A stretch of DNA of 25,745 bases, taken from UBA1715 sp036752345 (GTDB taxonomy: Bacteria; Bacteroidota; Bacteroidia; Bacteroidales; UBA1715). Below the pieces are notes generated by a model, which made no database searches, was not told the DNA's origin, and was given only the letters and a program-made list of their open reading frames with translations. Position numbers and translations under genes: made by a program. The DNA lies in assembly GCA_036752345.1 (NCBI GenBank), contig DAIOSV010000035.1, positions 1 to 25,745 of the forward strand, read 5' to 3'. Shown piece after piece: positions 8,422 through 16,674 of the stretch (within the stretch, counting starts at the first letter, position 1; each line of letters begins with the position of its first letter).

Positions 8422-9552
8422 ATGCAAAATTTTGACGAAATACGCCCATACAATGACGACGAAGTTCCGGCAGCGATACAAAGAGTTATTTCAAATGTGT
8501 ATTTCCCTTGGTTAGTAAACACTCTATCACCGGAAAAAAATCTGAATGATGTAAAACAATCGTTTTTGAAAATAAAAACCGTTCAACAATTCCAAGAACA
8601 AATTACGTTTGCGGTTTTAAAAAAAGTCATAGATAGAACGATAACTTCTTTCACTTGCGAAGGAGGTGAAAACCTTTCAAAAACAACTCCGTATTTATTT
8701 ATCTCTAACCACCGCGACATTATACTCGACGCTGCGTTGCTCAATGTTTATTTGTTCAAATGCGGAATACTCCAAACCGAAAACACGTTTGGAAGCAATC
8801 TTATGAAAAATGAGATTTCCGGTGATTTGGGGAAACTAAATCGTATGTTTCGCATCAACCGCAGCGGAAATTTGCGAGACCTTTACAAAAACTATGTAGA
8901 AGTTTCTTCGTATATCCGCCACGTGATTAACGACAAAAAACGTCCAGTTTGGATTGCACAACGCAATGGTCGCACAAAAAATGGTGACGACAAAACCGAA
9001 GCAGCTGTTCTCAAAATGTTCGCCATGAGTAGCGACGAACCATTTGTTGACAATCTCGATAACCTTAACATTACTCCTATTTCTGTGTCATATGAATATG
9101 AGCCATGCGTGTTTATGAAAGCTGCGGAATTGTTTGTGTCAACGTTCTCTAAATACGTGAAAGACCCGAATGAAGACTACGAAAGCATTCTCAATGGTAT
9201 CATTTCTCCGAAAGGTCATGTCAATTTTGCGATTACAAAACCTATAACACGAGAAGAGTTAGAAGAATGTGATGCAATGGACAAAAACGATAAATTCACC
9301 CTTTTGGCAAACATCATAGACAGACGAATTTACGATGCCTATATATTGGAGAAAAACAATTATATGGCCTACGATATGCTACACAAGGGGAACAAATTTG
9401 CTGACCACTACAATGAAGGTGATAAAAAACTGTTCCTTGACTATATTTCAGAAGGTATTGAAAAACTAGACACTCCTAAGAGCAGATGTGATATTGAATC
9501 TATCATATTCAGTATCTATGCTAATCCGGTAAAGAATAAACTACAAATATAG
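8422..9552 (+). CDS. PlsC-like lipid/acyl acyltransferase with an H-x5-D box
   Basis: The 376-residue protein resembles glycerolphosphate-type acyltransferases. The block LFISNHRDIILDAALL (H97, R98, D99, D103) sits where PlsC enzymes have H-x4-D; here the spacing to the second aspartate is five, while D99 makes an HRD. Further family-like blocks are RMFRINRSG (substrate phosphate site) and IAQRNGRTKNGDD (like the EGTR block). No clear membrane span or signal peptide is seen. Related proteins annotated as 1-acylglycerol-3-phosphate acyltransferases with NHRD occur in Bacteroidota. It forms a two-gene unit with the upstream ligase and ends before a strong terminator. Acyl transfer to a lipid is the likely role; donor and acceptor are unknown. 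Confidence 0.75.
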   Translation: MQNFDEIRPYNDDEVPAAIQRVISNVYFPWLVNTLSPEKNLNDVKQSFLKIKTVQQFQEQITFAVLKKVIDRTITSFTCEGGENLSKTTPYLFISNHRDIILDAALLNVYLFKCGILQTENTFGSNLMKNEISGDLGKLNRMFRINRSGNLRDLYKNYVEVSSYIRHVINDKKRPVWIAQRNGRTKNGDDKTEAAVLKMFAMSSDEPFVDNLDNLNITPISVSYEYEPCVFMKAAELFVSTFSKYVKDPNEDYESILNGIISPKGHVNFAITKPITREELEECDAMDKNDKFTLLANIIDRRIYDAYILEKNNYMAYDMLHKGNKFADHYNEGDKKLFLDYISEGIEKLDTPKSRCDIESIIFSIYANPVKNKLQI

Positions 9553-9580
9553 AATACACACGTATTCCTCCTTTTATCTG

Positions 9581-9625
9581 TACGCCATTGATTCATAAAT
9601 AATAATCAATGGCGTATATTTTTTT
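9581..9625 (+). terminator. Strong terminator after the acyltransferase
   Basis: TACGCCATTGATT (9581-9593) and its perfect complement (9604-9616) form a 13-bp stem with a 10-base loop, followed by TATTTTTTT. Confidence 0.88.
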
Positions 9626-9652
9626 AACGGAATACTAGCTTTACTATAACAC

Positions 9653-9687
9653 AAAAAAAAGTTGTACAACATCTGTCGCACAACTTT
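9653..9687 (-). terminator. Terminator of argS
   Basis: Read on the minus strand, AAAGTTGT (9687-9680) pairs with ACAACTTT (9665-9658) around a 14-base loop; eight T residues run from 9660 to 9653, the first three inside the stem. With the plus-strand terminator at 9581 it insulates two convergent units. Confidence 0.75.
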
Positions 9688-9713
9688 AATTCATATCCGC
9701 TACACAACTCTTA

Positions 9714-11510
9714 CTACATTCTTTCGGGCACTTTTATTCCCAACAATCCCATCGCCGACGCTATAATTGTTGCTGTTTCTTTTGAGAGTGCCAAACGGAA
9801 TTCTTTTACTGAATGATTTTCTTCATTCAAAATAGTGTAATCATGATAGAATTGGTTGTACAATTTTACCAAATCATATACGTAGTTTGCAATGTATGAA
9901 GGAGCATGGTCTTTTGCCGCCATTTCTATAATAGAGCCATAGCGAACCATCATTTTTATAAGTTCTTTTTCTTTTTCATTACATGATTCTAATGAAAATT
10001 CTGATGGCAATACAATTCCTTGATCTGCCGCTTTGCGCATAATTGAACAAATGCGTGCATGAGTATATTGAATAAACGGTCCTGTGTTACCATTGAAATC
10101 AATTGATTCACGCGGATTGAACAACATAGTTTTGCGAGGTTCTACTTTCAAAATAAAATATTTGAGAGCACCTTGTGCTATTGTTTCATGTACCTCTGCG
10201 GCTTCTTCTGCCAGCAATGAAGATAGTTTTCCTAATTCGTTCGATATTTCTGTTGAATCCTTGAGCATATCGTCCATCAAATCGTCAGCATCAACAACGG
10301 TTCCCTCTCGCGATTTCATTTTTCCGTCGGGCAATTCAACCATACCATACGACATGTGATAAATTTTGTCTGCCCATTTGTAGCCTAACTTTTTCAAAAT
10401 CAAACTCAATACTTGGAAATGGTAATTCTGCTCGTTTCCTACTACATATATCAACTCGCCCATATCGCCATATTCGCGAAAACGCTCAATTGCGGTACCA
10501 ATATCTTGTGTCATATACACCGAAGTTCCATCGGGACGAAGCAACAATTTTTGGTCTAAGCCATCATTTGTTAAATCAGCCCAAACAGAAGAGTCTTCTT
10601 TTTGAAACAAAATGCCACGTTCCAAACCGTCTTTTACAACTTGTTTGCCCAACAAATAGGTCTGCGATTCATAATAGACATGGTCAAACGAAACGCCCAT
10701 ACGTTTGTATGTTGCATCAAAACCTTTGTACACCCAACCATTCATGGTCTTCCACAACGTAAGAACTTCGTCGTCGCCTTGTTCCCACTTTACAAGCATA
10801 TCACGAGCTTGTAGCAATATTGGTGCTTCGGCCTTGGCTACTTCCTCTGTTTTGCCATGTGCCATGAGTTCGGCTATTTGTTTTTTGTATTCTTTATCAA
10901 ATTCCACGTAATATTTGCCAACCAAGTGATCGCCCTTCATCCCTGATGATTCGGGTGTTTCGCCATTGCCAAACAATTTCCATGCAATCATTGATTTGCA
11001 AATGTGAATACCACGGTCATTTACCAAATTTGCTTTAATAACCTTGTTTCCATTTGCTGCCAATATCTGTGAAATTGAATATCCGAGTAAATTATTACGC
11101 ACATGTCCTAAATGCAGCGGTTTATTGGTATTTGGTGAAGAATATTCAACCATAACCGTGGGAGAATTAGCATCAACAGGCTTTTTGCCGTAATTCTCGC
11201 CTTGCATAAGAGCGTCTTGCAACAATGACATCCAATAGTGTTGAGAAATGGTCAAATTCAAGAAACCTTTTACTACCGAATATGATTCAAGCGCATCAAC
11301 GTGCGAAACCAAATAACCGCCTAAGTCTTCGGCAGTTGCTTCAGGAGTTTTCTTTGAGAATCTCAACAATGGGAAAATAACGACGGTTTTATCGCCGGCT
11401 ATCTCGCGCTTTGTTTCTTGTACTTGCACCATTTTGGTTTCAATGGTTGCTCCATACAATTCAGCTACCGCACGAACCACTTCTTGCTCTATTATTGCTT
11501 CAATTGTCAT
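9714..11510 (-). CDS. argS: Arginyl-tRNA synthetase
   Basis: ArgRS charges tRNA-Arg. The 598-residue protein has the class I signatures: HLGH (133-136) in SSPNTNKPLHLGHVRNN and KMKS (397-400) in DGKMKSREGTVV, the ArgRS version of KMSKS in this phylum. The N-terminal add-on domain (about 1-110, for D-loop recognition) and the C-terminal anticodon-binding helical domain (from about 470, with NTGPFIQYTHARI at its entry) are both present, and the protein ends in the typical LGIKVPERM. The gene has its own promoter-like element upstream (11535-11528) and its own terminator, so it looks monocistronic. Confidence 0.97.
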   Translation of the reverse strand: MTIEAIIEQEVVRAVAELYGATIETKMVQVQETKREIAGDKTVVIFPLLRFSKKTPEATAEDLGGYLVSHVDALESYSVVKGFLNLTISQHYWMSLLQDALMQGENYGKKPVDANSPTVMVEYSSPNTNKPLHLGHVRNNLLGYSISQILAANGNKVIKANLVNDRGIHICKSMIAWKLFGNGETPESSGMKGDHLVGKYYVEFDKEYKKQIAELMAHGKTEEVAKAEAPILLQARDMLVKWEQGDDEVLTLWKTMNGWVYKGFDATYKRMGVSFDHVYYESQTYLLGKQVVKDGLERGILFQKEDSSVWADLTNDGLDQKLLLRPDGTSVYMTQDIGTAIERFREYGDMGELIYVVGNEQNYHFQVLSLILKKLGYKWADKIYHMSYGMVELPDGKMKSREGTVVDADDLMDDMLKDSTEISNELGKLSSLLAEEAAEVHETIAQGALKYFILKVEPRKTMLFNPRESIDFNGNTGPFIQYTHARICSIMRKAADQGIVLPSEFSLESCNEKEKELIKMMVRYGSIIEMAAKDHAPSYIANYVYDLVKLYNQFYHDYTILNEENHSVKEFRLALSKETATIIASAMGLLGIKVPERM

Positions 11511-11527
11511 TGCTTTATTATTTTTGG

Positions 11528-11535
11528 CAAAAGTA
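11528..11535 (-). promoter_or_regulatory. -7 element of the argS promoter
   Basis: TACTTTTG on the minus strand matches TAnnTTTG and lies 17 bases before the argS ATG. Only TTTA is found near the -33 position. The remaining prfB-argS spacer holds no visible gene. Confidence 0.5.
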
Positions 11536-11619
11536 TAAAAAGATTATAAATTATAAAGCATGACTGACAAGAATGACTAGAGAATTTTCACTGACTTAAA
11601 TTGTGGATTATCAATAGAT

Positions 11620-12724
11620 TTAGTCTTTTTGCATGTTGTTGTTTGACAACCACATTAAATACTCTTTGATAAACGTATTCAGATCGCCTTCAAGTACAGC
11701 TTGCGTATTTGATGTCTCATAGCCGGTACGCACGTCTTTTACCAATTTATACGGATGCAATACATAGTTGCGAATTTGCGAACCCCACTCTATTTTGAGT
11801 TTTTCACCATTGTGGGCAGCTTGCTCTTCTTCACGTTTGCGTAATTCTAATTGATAAAGTTGTGACTTCAACAATGCCAACGCTTTTTCGCGGTTTTGTA
11901 ACTGCGAACGAGTTTCCATATTTTCTATGACAATGCCGGTTGGTTTATGGTGCAATCGCACTGCCGTTTCTACCTTATTCACGTTTTGTCCTCCGGCACC
12001 ACTCGAACGGTATGTATCCCATTCCAAATCGGCAGGGTTGATAACAATTTCAATAGTATCATCAATCATAGGAACAACGTCAACCGAGGCAAATGACGTA
12101 TGACGACGTGCACTGGCATCAAACGGAGAAATACGCACCAAACGGTGCACACCGGCTTCGCCTTTGAGATATCCATAGGCATAATCGCCTTCAAATTCGA
12201 TGGTAGCAGAACTTATTCCTGCTACATCACCATCTTGTATGTCTATAATATTGATTTTATAGCCATTTGCTTCGCCCCAACGAGTGTACATTCGTAACAA
12301 CATTGAAGCCCAATCATGACTTTCGGTACCACCCGCTCCGGGGTTTATTTTGAGAACTGCACCAAATTGATCATCTTCTCGTTGGAGCATATTTTTAAAC
12401 TCCAACGATTCCACCAATTTTATGGTTTCGTTGTACTGAGCTTCCACATCTTCTTGTGAAGCCTCTCCTTCTTTATAAAAATCAGATAGTACTTGTAAAT
12501 CTTCCGATGCCTTTTCTACTTGGGCGTATGCCGTTGTCCATTTTTTTATGGAAGCAACTTTTTTTAATTGTTGCTCCGCTTTTTTTGCATCGTTCCAAAA
12601 CTCAGGAGCATGGGTTTTCTGCTCTTCTTCGTCTAAACGAATCAATCGATTATCGATGTCAAAGATGCCTCCTTAAAGCCTGCTGGCGATTAATTAAGTC
12701 TTTGATTTGGTCTAAGGTTACCAT
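11620..12724 (-). CDS. prfB: Peptide chain release factor 2, with programmed +1 frameshift
   Basis: RF2 releases finished proteins at UGA and UAA. Translation starts at the ATG at 12724 and meets an in-frame TGA as codon 22 (12661-12659). The context is AAGGAGG-CAT-CTT-TGA-C, the classic RF2 autoregulatory frameshift site; a +1 slip at CTT continues as DIDNRLIRLDEEEQ and gives 367 residues, normal for RF2. The stop-codon recognition tripeptide SPF (residues 199-201) and the catalytic GGQ (244-246, SSGAGGQNVNK) are in place. When RF2 is scarce the ribosome pauses at UGA and shifts, restoring RF2. The gene starts 3 bases after recX stops, so it is co-transcribed with recX and the TPR/PD40 gene. 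The TTG at 12645, the first start-like codon in the main frame, is not needed as a start. Confidence 0.96.
12658..12674 (-). promoter_or_regulatory. RF2 programmed frameshift site
   Basis: On the minus strand AAGGAGG (12674-12668) is followed by CAT and the slippery CTT-TGA-C (12664-12658). SD-like sequence, spacing and stop context match the known bacterial prfB recoding site. Confidence 0.95.
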
Positions 12725-12727
12725 GAA

Positions 12728-13210
12728 TTATTGTTTAGATTCCACAATTTTGTCAACGCAGGCCAACGAAATTTCCGTTTCGTATCCACGGCTTTGTCCA
12801 AATTGAATCAATTTACATTTACGTTGATATTCATCATGAATACTGAGAGATTGATTTTTACGACGCAATTGCTCATAAATCATTTGTTCATAATCAACGG
12901 TAGAAAAAAGAACATCAAACGCTTCGTCTATAGCATTTTCTTTGAAACCACGTAATGTGAGATTGTAACGCATTTTTACGCGTCCCCACTTTTTGTAATA
13001 GAATTTTCCACGGATATATGAATAGATGTATCGTTCGGAATCCATAAATCCGTCTTTATTTAATCGGTCAACAATCTTTTGTGCTTGTTCACCGGTTATT
13101 CCCCATAAAAACAATTTCTGACGAACATCAAATTCACTGCGCTCCATTTTAGAGCAATATGCCATTAATTTATCTAATGCTTGTTCTGGTGTTAATTTTC
13201 GTACATTCAT
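12728..13210 (-). CDS. recX: Regulatory protein RecX
   Basis: RecX binds RecA filaments and tempers recombination and the SOS response. The 160 residues fold as the usual three-helix repeats: A.DKLMAYCSKMERSEFDVRQKL at the N-terminus, a second unit with VDRLNKDGFMDSERYIYSYIRGKF, the family's best mark, and GRVKMRYNLTLRGF. Length is typical for Bacteroidota. recA is not in the window. It lies 6 bases after the TPR/PD40 gene and 3 bases before prfB, so the three share a transcript. Confidence 0.88.
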   Translation of the reverse strand: MNVRKLTPEQALDKLMAYCSKMERSEFDVRQKLFLWGITGEQAQKIVDRLNKDGFMDSERYIYSYIRGKFYYKKWGRVKMRYNLTLRGFKENAIDEAFDVLFSTVDYEQMIYEQLRRKNQSLSIHDEYQRKCKLIQFGQSRGYETEISLACVDKIVESKQ

Positions 13211-13216
13211 GCTTTA

Positions 13217-14899
13217 TTATAAATCATCAATTAATATTAAATCATCAACTTGAAGTGTTCTATTTAATTCTATTGTTTTCTTCTCGGTACTTTTCTCTAC
13301 ATCAAATGAGCCTTGTACACGTATATAGTCAGGATTTACTATTTCTATTTTATACGAACCGGCATCAAGTCGGCATTCAAAATATCCTTGCTCATCAGGA
13401 TGCAGTTCTTTCAATAGTTTTTTGGAGTCACTTTTACGAATCAAAATCTTTGTCTGTGTAAGTCTACTGTTTTCGTTATCTTCGAGTGTTATTTTTCCAC
13501 AAAATTTTGCTGGAATTATCTCAACAGAATCAAGATATTGTACTTGAAATATATCGCTAGTACCAAAAGTGAAATAGCCTTCGTTAAATGCTACAGAATA
13601 AAAACCTTGCTTGCCATTGAGTGCTGGTTTGTAAAATTCATTATTGTCGGGAGTATTAATTGGATGCCCCAAATTTTCTGGTTCTGACCAATTTCCACTC
13701 GCATCTTGTACCGATTTGAAAATATCATATCCACCCATATTGTAATGACCTTCGGAGGTAAAATACAATGTTTTTCCATCGGCAAGTATATATGGTGAAG
13801 ATTCGTTAAATTCAGTATTGATAACAGGTCCTAAATTCTGCAACTTTGACCAGTCATTTTTTTCAATGTGCTTCAAAGTGCTTTTCCAAATGTCATATCC
13901 ACCTTGTCCGCCTTCCTTATTTGAAACTACATACAACGTATTGCCGTCGGCTGAAATAGCAGCTTGCGAAACAAGAGCTTTGTTCACATTGATGTTTTTT
14001 CCAAACTTACGAATGACGCCCCATGATGATGCACGACTTGGACGAACGCTATAATAGAGCACGCCACCTTTTTCTAGGTCCGTAATGTCATCAATTTTGG
14101 TATATCGGCAAAGCAACATAAATGTTCCTTCATCGTTCACACTCAACACACTGCAATGGCCGAAGGTGAGCATTTCATCGGAAATATCAATAGGAGCAGA
14201 CCATTGTTCTCCGCCAAGAAATTTCGTATAATAAATGCGTAATTTGTTTTCTACGCTCCCCTCCTTACCATCTTTGTATATTACTTGCTGTTTTTCCAAA
14301 CGAGTAAAAAACAAAAGATTGCCATCACCACTAGGGCAAGGGTTAAAATCGTTGTATTCTGTATTTATTACATTTCCAATATTAAAAATTTCAACCGGCA
14401 CCGGTTTTTGAATAATTTCTAACGCTGTACGACACGAAATCATTTCACGCATGGCACGTTTTCGAGCGGTTAACTCATTGGGCGACAATCTGTCTATATA
14501 TTGCTGATATGCATCAACACCTTCTTTATAAAATCTATTGGTATGATATGCACGAGCCAATGCGTACCAAGCAGCAATGGGAGCTTTTCGCTCTGATGCA
14601 GAGCCTTCTATATAGTCGGGAGTTACTTCTTTTACTGCCTTTTTCAAATAAGTGATAGAACGGCCGGCATCCATTGGCAAATGCTGGTAACAAAGGCCTG
14701 CTTTGTAATTCACGTTGCAATTATCCGGGTCTTCCTTTAATATGTCTTTATACAAGAAAAGAGCTCGTTGATAGTCACCATTAAAAAAGTAATACTCTGC
14801 ATCTAAACGCATCGATTGTAGTTTATCGGATTGTGTTTGCGAAAATGCAGAAGACGAAATTAAAAGAAATACAAATAAAATTCGTACTAATTTAGACAT
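13217..14899 (-). CDS. Secreted TPR - PD40 beta-propeller - carboxypeptidase-like domain protein (PorE-like, no OmpA domain)
   Basis: The 560-residue protein has a signal peptide (about 1-20, ending SSSAFSQ) with no lipobox cysteine. Residues about 25-135 are TPR-like (AEYYFFNGDYQRALFLYKDIL and YALARAYHTNRFYKEGVDAY). Residues about 170-445 are WD40-like PD40 repeats, shown by INTEYNDFNPCPSGDGNLLFFT, AAISADGNTLYVVSN, ESSPYILADGKTLYFTSEG and the GGYDIW/GGYDIF repeats. Residues about 460-545 look like a carboxypeptidase regulatory domain (GYFECRLDAGSYKIEI). TPR, propeller and this domain occur in the same order in PorE of the type IX secretion system, but PorE also has a C-terminal OmpA-like domain that is absent here. 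An envelope role is likely; the exact function is unknown. First gene of a unit with recX and prfB. Confidence 0.75.
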   Translation of the reverse strand: MSKLVRILFVFLLISSSAFSQTQSDKLQSMRLDAEYYFFNGDYQRALFLYKDILKEDPDNCNVNYKAGLCYQHLPMDAGRSITYLKKAVKEVTPDYIEGSASERKAPIAAWYALARAYHTNRFYKEGVDAYQQYIDRLSPNELTARKRAMREMISCRTALEIIQKPVPVEIFNIGNVINTEYNDFNPCPSGDGNLLFFTRLEKQQVIYKDGKEGSVENKLRIYYTKFLGGEQWSAPIDISDEMLTFGHCSVLSVNDEGTFMLLCRYTKIDDITDLEKGGVLYYSVRPSRASSWGVIRKFGKNINVNKALVSQAAISADGNTLYVVSNKEGGQGGYDIWKSTLKHIEKNDWSKLQNLGPVINTEFNESSPYILADGKTLYFTSEGHYNMGGYDIFKSVQDASGNWSEPENLGHPINTPDNNEFYKPALNGKQGFYSVAFNEGYFTFGTSDIFQVQYLDSVEIIPAKFCGKITLEDNENSRLTQTKILIRKSDSKKLLKELHPDEQGYFECRLDAGSYKIEIVNPDYIRVQGSFDVEKSTEKKTIELNRTLQVDDLILIDDL

Positions 14900-14919
14900 C
14901 GTATGTGTTAATTTTTAGT

Positions 14920-14927
14920 CAAATATA
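14920..14927 (-). promoter_or_regulatory. -7 element for the TPR/PD40-recX-prfB unit
   Basis: TATATTTG on the minus strand matches TAnnTTTG, 20 bases before the ATG at 14899. A GTTG 18 bases upstream (14949-14946) is a weak -33 candidate. Confidence 0.5.
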
Positions 14928-15013
14928 AAAAAAGTTATGGATTAGCAACAGCATTTCCTTTTTTATTAAAAAAGTCTCAAATTTAGACCCATAATTGCAA
15001 AAAAATCCTTTGC

Positions 15014-15045
15014 TTTGTAATGCAAAAGTGAAAATCTTACTCTTT
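15014..15045 (+). promoter_or_regulatory. Possible ilvC promoter
   Basis: TTTG (15014-15017) and TACTCTTT (15038-15045) are 20 bases apart; the second departs from TAnnTTTG at two positions. The area also contains several GCAAA and TTTGC words in both orientations that could be operator half-sites. Confidence 0.35.
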
Positions 15046-15078
15046 TCGCTTGCAAATGTTTAACTTAATAAAAAAATT

Positions 15079-16554
15079 ATGGCAAATTATTTTAATGAGA
15101 TTCCATTCCGCACCAAATTGGCAGAACTTGGAAAATGCGACTTCATGGACCGTTCTGAATTTGTAAACGGTTGCAACTATTTAAAAGGTAAAAAAGTAGT
15201 TATATTAGGTTGTGGAGCACAAGGTTTGAACCAAGGATTAAACATGAGAGACAGCGGTTTGGATGTTTCTTACGCTTTGCGTCAAGAAGCGATTGACCAA
15301 AAAAGACAATCGTGGAAAAACGCTACAGAAAACGGTTTCAAAGTAGGCACTTTTGAAGAATTAATTCCGTCTGCCGACCTCATTCTAAATCTTACTCCTG
15401 ATAAACAACATTCGCCAGTACTTAAGAAAGCAATGCCTCTTATGAAAAAAGGTGCTTGTCTTTCATATTCTCACGGATTCAATATTGTAGAAGAAGGTAT
15501 GCAAATTAGACCTGATATCACAGTTATCATGGTTGCTCCAAAATGTCCGGGAACCGAAGTTCGTGCAGAATATGTACGTGGTTTCGGTGTTCCTTGCTTG
15601 TTGGCTGTTCACCGCACAAATGATCCTAATGGTGATGGTATGGAAATAGCAAAAGCATACGTTTCTGCTATCGGTGGTGACCGTGCTGGTGTTCTTTCTT
15701 CTTCATTCGTTGCTGAAGTAAAATCCGACCTTATGGGTGAGCAAACAATCCTTTGCGGTATGTTGCAAACAGGTTCTTTGCTTTGCTTCGACAAAATGGT
15801 AGAAAAAGGTATGAACCCTAATTGGGCTGCTAAATTCATTCAATTTGGATGGGAAACAATTACTGAAGCTTTGAAAATGGGTGGTATCACCAATATGATG
15901 GACCGTTTGTCAAATCCTGCTAAATTGAAAGCATTCTATTTAGCTGAAGATATGAAAGAAATTATGCGTCCATTGTATCGTAAACACATGGCTGACATTA
16001 TTTCCGGAGATTTCTCAAAAACAATGATGGAAGACTGGGCTAACGGCGACAAGAAATTGTTGACTTGGCGTGAAGAAACAGGTAAAACTGCATTCGAAAC
16101 AACTCCTATCTCTAAAGATGAAATCACTGAGCAAGAATATTTCGATAAAGGTACTTTGATGATAGCAATGGTTAAAGCTGGTGTTGAATTAGCTTTTGAA
16201 TCAATGACAGAATCTGGTATCAAACCTGAATCAGCATACTACGAATCATTGCATGAAGTTCCATTGATTGCAAACACCATTGCACGCAAGAAATTGTATG
16301 AAATGAACAAAGTAATTTCTGATACTGCTGAATATGGTTGCTATTTGTTCGCAAACGCTTGTGGACCATTATTGCAAGGTTTTATGAGCAAAATTGATAC
16401 CGACGTTATCGGTAAAGATTACAACGCTGGAAAAGATGGTCATGTTGACAACATGGAATTAGTTCGCGTAAATGCTGAAATTCGTTACCACGACATTGAA
16501 GTTATTGGTGAAGAACTTCGTGCACACATGACAGAAATGAAAGAAATTATTTAG
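15079..16554 (+). CDS. ilvC: Ketol-acid reductoisomerase, class II (long form)
   Basis: IlvC converts acetolactate or acetohydroxybutyrate to the dihydroxy acids of valine, leucine and isoleucine synthesis, using NADPH and Mg2+. The 491 residues and the duplicated C-terminal knotted domain mark the class II form known from Escherichia coli and plants; class I forms have about 330-350 residues. Visible: the nucleotide loop GCGAQG (44-49), the NADPH-phosphate residues R68, R76 and S78, and the metal ligands D217 and E221 in EVKSDLMGEQTILCG, all at the same positions as in the E. coli enzyme. The gene stands alone, without ilvD, ilvB/N or leu genes in the window, and ends at its own terminator. 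Its codons are strongly biased to GGT, GCT and CGT, suggesting high expression. Confidence 0.97.
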   Translation: MANYFNEIPFRTKLAELGKCDFMDRSEFVNGCNYLKGKKVVILGCGAQGLNQGLNMRDSGLDVSYALRQEAIDQKRQSWKNATENGFKVGTFEELIPSADLILNLTPDKQHSPVLKKAMPLMKKGACLSYSHGFNIVEEGMQIRPDITVIMVAPKCPGTEVRAEYVRGFGVPCLLAVHRTNDPNGDGMEIAKAYVSAIGGDRAGVLSSSFVAEVKSDLMGEQTILCGMLQTGSLLCFDKMVEKGMNPNWAAKFIQFGWETITEALKMGGITNMMDRLSNPAKLKAFYLAEDMKEIMRPLYRKHMADIISGDFSKTMMEDWANGDKKLLTWREETGKTAFETTPISKDEITEQEYFDKGTLMIAMVKAGVELAFESMTESGIKPESAYYESLHEVPLIANTIARKKLYEMNKVISDTAEYGCYLFANACGPLLQGFMSKIDTDVIGKDYNAGKDGHVDNMELVRVNAEIRYHDIEVIGEELRAHMTEMKEII

Positions 16555-16574
16555 TAGTCATACTTGATATTTAC

Positions 16575-16608
16575 AAAGCCTGTGGGATAATTTCCACAGG
16601 CTTTTTTT
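16575..16608 (+). terminator. Terminator of ilvC
   Basis: AAAGCCTGTGG (16575-16585) pairs perfectly with CCACAGGCTTT (16594-16604) around an 8-base loop; seven T residues run from 16602 to 16608. Confidence 0.9.
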
Positions 16609-16645
16609 ATGCATAAAATCATTGTGATTTTTTATTTGAAATTTC

Positions 16646-16653
16646 TACTTTTG
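16646..16653 (+). promoter_or_regulatory. -7 element for the cstA-HAD-uvrA unit
   Basis: TACTTTTG matches TAnnTTTG and lies 21 bases before the ATG at 16675. ATTG at 16621-16624 is a weak -33 candidate with a 21-base spacer. Confidence 0.55.
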
Positions 16654-16674
16654 CGTGAAAAATAAAATAAAACG

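Noticed and set aside
11570..11619. Possible terminator of prfB on the minus strand
   Set aside because: An eight-pair stem with a bulge can be drawn, but no T run follows.
12659..12661. In-frame TGA in prfB as a sign of a pseudogene
   Set aside because: It sits in the exact RF2 frameshift context with SD-like sequence, and the downstream frame is complete.
14974..14988. GTCT-7-AGAC inverted repeat between the TPR/PD40 gene and ilvC as a terminator or operator
   Set aside because: A four-base stem without a T run is too weak to support.
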